NCBI GenBank assembly: GCA_964019695.1
Contig: OZ026524.1
Location: 24,902,164 to 24,966,163, forward strand
DNA length: 64,000 nt
Origin: Loripinus fragilis
Lineage: Eukaryota > Mollusca > Bivalvia > Lucinida > Lucinidae
Direction of reading: 5' to 3'
In this document: positions 58,460 through 64,000 of the stretch, piece after piece
How the letters are laid out: each line of letters opens with the position of its first letter
How positions within the stretch are numbered: position 1 is the first letter of the stretch
Made by a program: the position numbers and the translations under genes
The notes under the pieces: model-generated
Database searches by the model: none
Seen by the model: the letters and a program-made list of their open reading frames with translations, nothing else
What the model was told of the DNA's origin: nothing

Positions 58460-59244
58460 CAGGGTTTTACAGGACGCAATATCCTGCGTCTTATACGCAT
58501 AAATCATTAGGTAGGACCCCTCAACTTACCTTACCTGCGTCCGCGTCCAATTGGACGCAGACGTGTTTGTTGTGCCTTTCATTAAAATCCCAAATTCCAA
58601 AGTTATTTCGTAACGATTCGGTTTTTCCCATATTTACAGCCTATCTATAAATAAATAGGACAGGTGCTGTTGTTTAACCAATAATATCGGAAGGTGTGTC
58701 AAAACAGTCCAATCGAATTCGCGTTGCTATGGCGCTTTGAAATCTAATCATGTCTCGCACCCGCTCTGATTTATCAATCAACATAGACAATCAACATAGA
58801 CGCTTGTCAACCTATTGGGTTTTCTTACGGTCAAGCGTGTAAATTAGAAAAAAAACAGCTGCTAAAATGTCGAAACAGAGCGATCTGAGAAACTTTTTTG
58901 GCAAAAGAAATGCAGAAACGGACCAAGAACTATCCTCTAGCGGCTGTTCAGAGTCAGATCAGTCCAAATCTTCTAAAAAAACAGCCCCCAAAAAAAGATC
59001 AAAAATTCCTATCTAGCTGGCTAGGTCGCTACAAATGGTTGAGATGCGAAAATGACCTCATGTTTTGCAGCACCTGTTTGACAGCTAAGGCCTGTTCGAA
59101 TCCCTTCACGGAAGGATTTACTACCTCCCAAAATTCTATGCTTATATAAAAAGATGGGACCCCCATTTTCAATGATGGGACCCCCATCATAATCAAAGTT
59201 GAGTCCCAGGGACCCCCAAACATTCAACTTGGTGTAAAACCCTG
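58460..59244 (+). mobile_element. hAT-like element B, TACTTT 6-bp duplication
   Basis: Ends CAGGGTTTTACAGGACGC and, inverted, CAGGGTTTTACACCAAG, flanked by TACTTT (58,454-58,459; 59,245-59,250). It carries the 5' region and the start of a transposase (58,867-59,148), then jumps to the 3' end, so it is an internal-deletion derivative of an autonomous element. It is inserted in element C and shares both ends with element A. Confidence 0.9.
58867..59148 (+). pseudogene. Transposase N-terminus with zinc-finger-like domain (frameshifted)
   Basis: ATG at 58,867 gives MSKQSDLRNFFGKRNAETDQ, then a Ser/Lys-rich stretch ending at TAG near 59,014. In the next frame the protein continues as FLSSWLGRYKWLRCEND, then MFCSTCLTAKACSNPFTEGF, a C-x2-C finger start like those at the N-terminus of ZNF862-type hAT transposases. 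The frame change falls in A-rich runs near 58,972-59,010. The sequence ends where the element's 3' terminus begins. It is the only transposase start seen for the CAGGGTTTTACA family. Confidence 0.65.
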
Positions 59245-59589
59245 TACTTTATAGATTTATGTAGTGCCTTATCATTACTTTTTTTATTGAGTCAAATTCA
59301 TTTCTTAGTGTTTGATATCACTCTCTAAGTCAAAATGATTACTCTCAGTGCTCAATAGTCTAATCGAGGTGATTTATCCCATAACTAGTCTATTGTAACT
59401 TACTAAGTGGCTACTGTACATAGTTATGAAATTAAAAGTCAATAAAATTCTGTTTACTATTGTAACGTTCTTCAATATGTTTACGATTACTAAAAATGTT
59501 GGGCCCCTAACTTTTTGGCTGGGCCCCTGAATTTGAAACTTTAGGGGCCCAGCTGGCTACTGAGAAAAAAATGTTAGTCTTTATCCCTG

Positions 59590-59820
59590 TAGTGTTCGCA
59601 GCTCTCTATTTCTCCACATTTACAATATGGCTTTTCCACTACCCCTATCTTACATAAATATTCATTCAGGCAGTATCCTGTTCTCAATTTAGAAATTATT
59701 TCTTGGGAATTTCTGAGGGACTATTTTATCTCTTTTCACACCTACAGTTTTCCGATATCCATACAATTCTCTGCCACTGTTGCTCAAGTCCCACCTTCTC
59801 TGGCACTTTTTCAAACAAGA
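59590..59820 (-). pseudogene. I-type retrotransposon C-terminal tail with CKCG motif
   Basis: The minus translation gives CQRRWDLSNSGRELYGYRKT (59,810-59,755), then a frame change near 59,705, then LRTGYCLNEYLCKIG, EKPYCKCGEIESCEHY at the element C junction. The C-x-CG-x8-H pattern is the usual tail of RNase H-bearing I-clade elements. Its upstream edge abuts jockey sequence at 59,821. Confidence 0.75.
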
Positions 59821-60070
59821 TGCAGGTCCAGCAGGCTGCTGTCCTCTGAACTTTCTCAATCTGATAAATCTGAAGTTTCGAGTGAGGGCTCCAAATGGGT
59901 GCTGCATACTCTAGTTTAGGCCGTACCAAAGTTTTGTATGCAACTTCCTTTGTACTCCTAGGTGCAAAAGCCAAATTCCTGCGAATGAAACCAAGTGTCT
60001 TATGAGTAGTTGCTTTGGAAGAGATTTCTGAGACACGCTGACCCCAATCCATGATACCAAGGTATTTTGC
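59821..60070 (-). pseudogene. Jockey/CR1-like RT, thumb/C-terminal part (copy 1)
   Basis: Nearly identical to 49,490-49,735 of copy 2. The minus translation has DWGQRVSEISSKATTHKTLG, FAPRSTKEVAYKTLVRPKLE and EKVQRTAACWTC. A small insertion (TTHK) relative to copy 2 keeps the frame. The upstream part is at 60,601-60,815. Confidence 0.85.
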
Positions 60071-60600
60071 CGAAAATAGTGAGTATGATCAGGAAATACC
60101 ACAATCACAAACTGCAGACAACCCCGTGGCACCGCGAGGATGAGCCGCTCAACCATCACAAGACACCAGGAAGACAAATTAAGCAAAGCAATCAGCTCTC
60201 TCTTCCCCATCAAGATGATTGCAATACTAGAATGGACATAAAATAACGTACAACAAAACATAGAACAATTACAAACTCCCACAATGGGAGTAACAATAAA
60301 CAAAAAGTCAACAACAACAGAACCACCGCCTTAGAACGGACAGCAGCCTAAGCCACCGGGGGGCTTAAATGCATTTTACTGGTACCAAATCTTCGCCCTA
60401 GATTCTGCTGTTGTTGAAGTACAAGAAATGTTCAGCTCGCATGGAGGCTATCTAACTAATGCAATGTATCATCATGGAAAACACTCTAATCAAATTAACA
60501 CTCCATGATGAAACAAAGAAAAGGGCTCAGACTCACAGATAGTCAGAGCTGAAGAAAACCTCAAGTTGAGCCATGGTGGGTCCAGCTACAGATAAGCATC
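60071..60600 (-). repeat. 3' UTR of the YLDD-type retroelement, longest copy
   Basis: Runs from AATAGTGAGTATGATCAGG to CAGCTACAGATAAGCATC, collinear with 1-580 and with 36,598-36,910, where the same CAGCTACAGATAAGCATC lies immediately 3' of the RT stop. It interrupts jockey copy 1, whose flanks match copy 2 at 49,735-49,760. Confidence 0.8.
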
Positions 60601-60815
60601 AAAGTTTGATTGTGTAGTGAGTAGTCGAAAAGAATTTGTTTGTGATGCTGATGCCTAGTCACTCTCATTGAGTGACATTTGGCTACGTTAAATTTCATTT
60701 GCCAATCGGCTTCCCACTGTCCTAAGCTAGTGAGGTCTTCTTGCAAGGTCAAACAATCTTGACGTGAATGTATATTCCTATACAGGACACAATCGTCTGC
60801 GAACAGGCGAACAGA
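60601..60815 (-). pseudogene. Jockey/CR1-like RT with intact FADD box (copy 1)
   Basis: The minus translation gives SSVRLFADDCVLYRNIH (FADD at 60,792-60,803), then LTLQEDLTSLGQWEADWQMK and CHSMRVTRHQHHKQILFDYS. This is the region deleted from copy 2. At about 60,815 it meets a plus-strand C-terminal fragment of a related element in opposite orientation. Confidence 0.85.
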
Positions 60816-61010
60816 AGACCTCCAGCAACCCTCAGCGTATACAAATATTCATTCTTCTCTAGAACTATCAATCAGTGGAACCGACTACCAACAAAGATTT
60901 TTTGTTTTGTTTTTTGGTTTTGTTTTTGTTTTTTCTTCAAAATTCCAAAATCGCACTCCCTGGCGTAATGATCATAATTTGATCGTGCCAGTATTAAAAG
61001 GAAGAAAAGG
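60815..61010 (+). pseudogene. C-terminus and 3' UTR of a jockey/CR1-like element, plus orientation
   Basis: VYKYSFFSRTINQWNRLPTK (60,836-60,896) is the same terminal block as FFPRTIPHWNSLP at 43.4 kb but a more distant relative. It is followed by a G/T-rich tract and GCACTCCCTGGCGTAATG, which matches the 3' UTR at 43,310-43,327 in order and sense. Confidence 0.7.
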
Positions 61011-61233
61011 TGACAGACTGCCACATAATGGAGGAGTTTCGGCTGTGACATCAGCCCGACCTTATCAATGTTGATATGTAACATTTTTTGTGTGAGATTC
61101 ATTACAGGGAGCACAGAGGCTCATTGGTAGAGTGTTTGACTCCATACCTCTGTAGTTCGACAATAGGTCCAGGTCTCCGAGGGATGAACTAAATGAAAGA
61201 AGACCAAGGGGCCACGGGGTCGAGCCTCACCGG

Positions 61234-62238
61234 CAGGGATTCAGTTTGGTGTCGGCCATCGGACATAGGCCGAAAATAGTTCCAGATGTCCGAGAGTTTA
61301 TTGTCCAGTTTGGACAGTTTGTCCGAGACAATTTCTGAAATGCATGCTGCACAGTGATGCAATCGTATTTCTGCATTTATCGATAAAATGACTAAAAAAT
61401 TAAATTGCCACCAAGAAATAACAGGAACTCAAGTTTTTTATGCCCCAAAACAGTTTGCCCGCTCCATCATTACCTGAACAGTCATTTTCCGTGGCTAGTG
61501 AGTCGTGCAGCAGCCGCAAAAAGCAGCAAAAAACAGTACCCCACACACTTCCACCTATCAACAAGCTCCAGTCTCCTCATGGAATAAAAAGCCAGACAAT
61601 CAATCAGGCCGCACTTACCATCCCAAATGGTAGCAAAACTACCCCTGGTTTCAATTTGAGAAGGGCAGATGGCAATATCCGTTAATAGTGGTAAAAAAAG
61701 TGTTAAAAAATGTCCTAAACAATTTCCAAATGTCCGAACAATATTGGGGCTGCTTGGACAAAATGCAGGGTTGCCACGGTCAGGGAAAAAGTTCTGGAAA
61801 ATGAAAAAATTTCCAGGTCAGGGAATTACATTTTCAGTCAGGGAAATTTTAAAAAAAGAAAAAAGTCATGGAAAAGTCAGGGAATTTCAAAATTTTCTTA
61901 AAAAGATGCTAGTTAACAGGCTTCTGGAGATTTTAAGTTTCCACATAATTTGCAAGCAATATTAGAAAAGGAATGTTTCTGAACATAAATTGCTTGCTCA
62001 GAAACATTCCTTTTCTAATATTTATGGTTTAAGATTTTTCTTTAAAGATTAAATCAGCAAGTTCAAATATTTGTGCAAAATCTTCGAATAGCCGATTGAT
62101 GAAAATGGCTAAAATTGGCCTTCCTAAAGGGTCTGGAAAACGGTTGAAAGTCAGGGAAAAGTCAGGGAATTTTGAAATGGATATTGAGTGGCAACCCTGA
62201 AAATGTATGAAGTAAATTTCAGTCCAGCTGAAACCCTG
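61234..62238. mobile_element. hAT-like element D, ACCGG 5-bp duplication
   Basis: Starts CAGGGATTCAGTTTGG and ends, inverted, CAGGGTTTCAGCTGGAC, flanked by ACCGG (61,229-61,233; 62,239-62,243). The interior has short open frames (61,405-61,685) without recognised domains and GTCCGA-type repeats. It hosts the element at 61,766. A second 5' end of the same family starts at 63,875. Confidence 0.85.
61766..62199. mobile_element. hAT-like MITE nested in D, AAAATG 6-bp duplication
   Basis: Ends CAGGGTTGCCACGGTCAGG and, inverted, CAGGGTTGCCACTCAATAT, flanked by AAAATG (61,760-61,765; 62,200-62,205). GTCAGGGAA repeats lie at both ends. An internal perfect stem of about 25 bp (AATATTAGAAAAGGAATG and complement, 61,961-62,022) forms a hairpin. 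Confidence 0.9.
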
Positions 62239-62276
62239 ACCGGCGTCTCTGTGTTGTGTCTTTGAGCAAGACATAT

Positions 62277-62648
62277 CAGGGAAAAAGACTAACAGGGGCC
62301 CAGTAGCCCAGTGCCCCTAAATTTTGGGCTGGGCCCCTAAAACTAATGTTTAGGGGCCCAGCTTGCCCCTGAAAAAAGGGTAGTATGTAAAGGTATGAAG
62401 TAATGTCAAATTTGAAACTAGCTGAACATATACTCATCCAGCTGATTCCAAATGCAATTAATATGGTAAATAGTTAGAGGGATACAGAATTTGAGGGTCT
62501 CTGATTTCAATTATGAGATAAGCAAATGCTTAGCAATTTCTAATTTTCCGCCGAATCCTGGGCCCCTTAGTTTTGGGCTGGGCCCCTTATCATTTTGTTT
62601 TAGGAGCCCAGCTTGCTCCTGGCGAAAAAAGGTTAGTTTGTATCCCTG
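62277..62648. mobile_element. hAT-like MITE of the element C family, CATAT 5-bp duplication
   Basis: Ends CAGGGAAAAAGACTAAC and, inverted, CAGGGATACAAACTAAC, flanked by CATAT (62,272-62,276; 62,649-62,653). Paired GGGCTGGGCCCCT and AGGGGCCCAGCTTGCCCCTG segments at both ends match the 3' end of element C (59,505-59,560). Confidence 0.9.
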
Positions 62649-62979
62649 CATATATATCCTTGCTTGGATCTGGTTCAACCCAGAAAGACATGTCCCAACA
62701 TAACTGAAAAATTGTTGACTGGGAGGTAAGAAACAGATTCATTAGATTTGCTAGAACTCTTGAGCTACTGGAACTACCACATGTTCATAGAAGGATGGGC
62801 TAAAAAGGACATTTATGTCCTGACAGATGAGCCCAACAAAGATCTTAAAGGTATTCTAGGATAGAGGACAGTGTTTAATATATTGATCCATGATGGGAAA
62901 CCAGTTTACAGGGATAAAATCTAAGCGTAACAGACATCTGAAGTGGGTCAAGTTGTCCCTGAGTCAACTCATCCCTCAG

Positions 62980-63427
62980 CAGGGGTGGAAAATTCTTAAA
63001 ATTTCTACTCGTCCTACATCCCCATATGTATGAGGGTCTGGATGGGGTATAATGATTAGTGAATAATGGCCCTTTTTTCATAATGAATAGTGAATAATGA
63101 GCCAAAAAATAATGAATAGTGAATAATGGGGGCTTAAAAATTAATGAATAATCCTATTTTTTTAATTAATCAAAGGAAGAATTAATTAATAGTGAATAAT
63201 CAGATTTCATTGCCACCTTTCTCACTTTTAATGAATAATTGGTCTTATTTTAATGAATAACCCGAAAGTTTAATGAAATGAATAATGGGCTAAATTTTTA
63301 ATGAATTGTGAATACCAGACCATCCATCTAGACCCTCGTATTGATAAATTAAATAATTAACTTTGGAAACCGTCAAATTTTCTACTCATCCTACAGCAGA
63401 AGGGACGAGTGGATTTTTCCAGCCCTG
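62980..63427. mobile_element. hAT-like MITE, CTCAG 5-bp duplication, hosting a second MITE
   Basis: Ends CAGGGGTGGAAAATTC and, inverted, CAGGGCTGGAAAAATCC, with CTACTCRTCCTACA inside both. CTCAG flanks (62,975-62,979; 63,428-63,432). Without the nested copy at 63,032-63,337 it is about 140 bp. Confidence 0.85.
63032..63337. mobile_element. AATGAATAGTGAATAATG-rich MITE, second copy
   Basis: Same family as 28,551-28,852, with GAGGGTCTGGATGGGGTATA at the start and GACCATCCATCTAGACCCTC at the end. GTAT flanks both sides, shorter than the 6 bp of the other copy, so one flank may have mutated. It is nested in the 62,980 MITE. Confidence 0.8.
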
Positions 63428-63874
63428 CTCAGGTCAGTTTGTCCTCGGGTCAACTCGCCCCCTCTCCTATTTGCAATCTATGTCAGGGCCCGCACACCCC
63501 TTTTTGGGACTGGGGCCGGGCCCATGGAATTTGGAAAAATAGCAACGTTTTGTCTGCAATTGGGAAATCTATATTGTCTTTATGCATGAAGTTTCCATTG
63601 CTAGATTGATTCCAATAGTAAACCTTACCTTGTTTGTCGATATATATAAAAGTTAGCTTTAATAATTAGACAGTATCTTTTTCTCAATAAAATTTTTACT
63701 GCAAACTAAACCTATATTGCTTAAGAGGCAAAACCTTGAAGTAGGTTTGAATGAGTGATTGATAATAAAATCCCGAGGTGTTCCACTTTTCAATACAGTT
63801 GTACATAACTGTAGTACAAAGCAAGAAATCATGGCCATTGGCCAAAAATAATGGGCAGAATTTGATCGGGGTAT

Positions 63875-64000
63875 CAGGGATTCAGTTTGGCGTCGGCCAT
63901 CGGACATAGTCCGAAAATAGTTCCAGATGTCCGAGACTTTGCTGTCCAGTTTGGACAGTTTGTCCGAGACGATTTTTCGGAAACACACGCTGTACGGTAA
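63875..64000 (+). mobile_element. 5' end of a second element D copy, cut by the window edge
   Basis: CAGGGATTCAGTTTGG and the following GTCGGCCATCGGACATA, CAGATGTCCGAGA and AGTTTGTCCGAGAC match 61,234-61,350 almost base for base. The rest lies outside the window. Confidence 0.85.

Larger units (their letters stand above)
57669..59589 (+). mobile_element. hAT-like element C, TAGTG 5-bp duplication, hosting element B
   Basis: Ends CAGGGATAGACTAGCAG and, inverted, CAGGGATAAAGACTAAC, flanked by TAGTG (57,664-57,668; 59,590-59,594). Removal rejoins the I-type tail as ESCEHYLMECEKLQD. It encodes a hAT C-terminal domain at 57,980-58,228. The 3' end carries GGGCCCCTGAATTTG and GGGGCCCAGCTGG motifs shared with the MITE at 62,277-62,648, which is a deletion derivative of the same family. 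Native length without B is about 1.13 kb, so most of the transposase is deleted. Confidence 0.9.
61107..62740 (+). repeat. tRNA-derived SINE split by two hAT-like elements
   Basis: The head has TCATTGGTAGAGTGTTTGAC (A box) and GGTCGAGCCTCACCGG (B box). The SINE resumes after element D with GAGCAAGACA and after the 62,277 element with TTGGATCTGGTTCAACCC, CATAACTGAAAAATTG and GTTGACTGGGAGGTAAG. The order matches the intact SINE at 12,953-13,141. A stretch between A and B boxes (about 61,150-61,215) is longer than in that copy. Confidence 0.8.

Overview
The window reads as repeat-dominated animal DNA, most likely from a bivalve mollusc. It is AT-rich, with no operons and no long host ORFs. The reverse transcriptase (RT) families, the TGACCTTGACC-rich repeat units and the CTCACCTGAG-ended elements all resemble repeats I associate with bivalve genomes; the taxon is an inference from recall. 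I find no convincing host gene exon, tRNA gene, rRNA gene or promoter. Every protein-like stretch I can place belongs to a transposable element, and nearly all are broken.

Layout. 1-14.7 kb: small repeats (the 3' UTR of a YLDD-type retroelement, a tRNA-derived SINE family, a 300-bp foldback MITE family with 5-bp target duplications, hairpins, TGACCTT units). 14,742-20,448: one 5.7-kb inverted-repeat element with a TAA target duplication, inserted in a TGACCTT array, carrying a decayed gene of an uncharacterised metazoan family and internal direct repeats. 20.4-26.5 kb: more TGACCTT units. 26.5-28.4 kb: an element with CTCACCTGAG-type ends. 29,802-42,825: a roughly 0.8-kb foldback element split by a 12.24-kb foldback/Mutator-like element (30,564-42,803; 9-bp duplication). 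The interior of that large element holds SINEs, MITEs, tandem arrays and a broken RT gene.

43.3-61 kb is layered retrotransposon wreckage, mostly on the minus strand. A jockey/CR1-like copy (50,620 down to about 43,270) is split by a 4.6-kb TA-flanked element and a 1.1-kb near-perfect palindrome. An I-type copy (57,135 down to 50,620) is split by two hAT-like elements, one of which hosts a third. A second jockey copy (60,815 down to 57,136) is split by a fragment of an I-type element that itself hosts nested hAT elements. In most cases, removing the insert plus one copy of its target duplication restores the host reading frame, which proves the insertions and gives their relative order. 61.1-63.4 kb repeats the pattern with a SINE split by hAT-like elements.

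The window is therefore a nested record of transposition in an intergenic or heterochromatin-like region. The items most worth follow-up are the 5.7-kb TAA element and its uncharacterised gene, the 12.24-kb element, the palindrome, and the coherent set of hAT-like elements with 5- or 6-bp instead of 8-bp duplications. All alignments were done by eye; boundaries without a stated target duplication are approximate.
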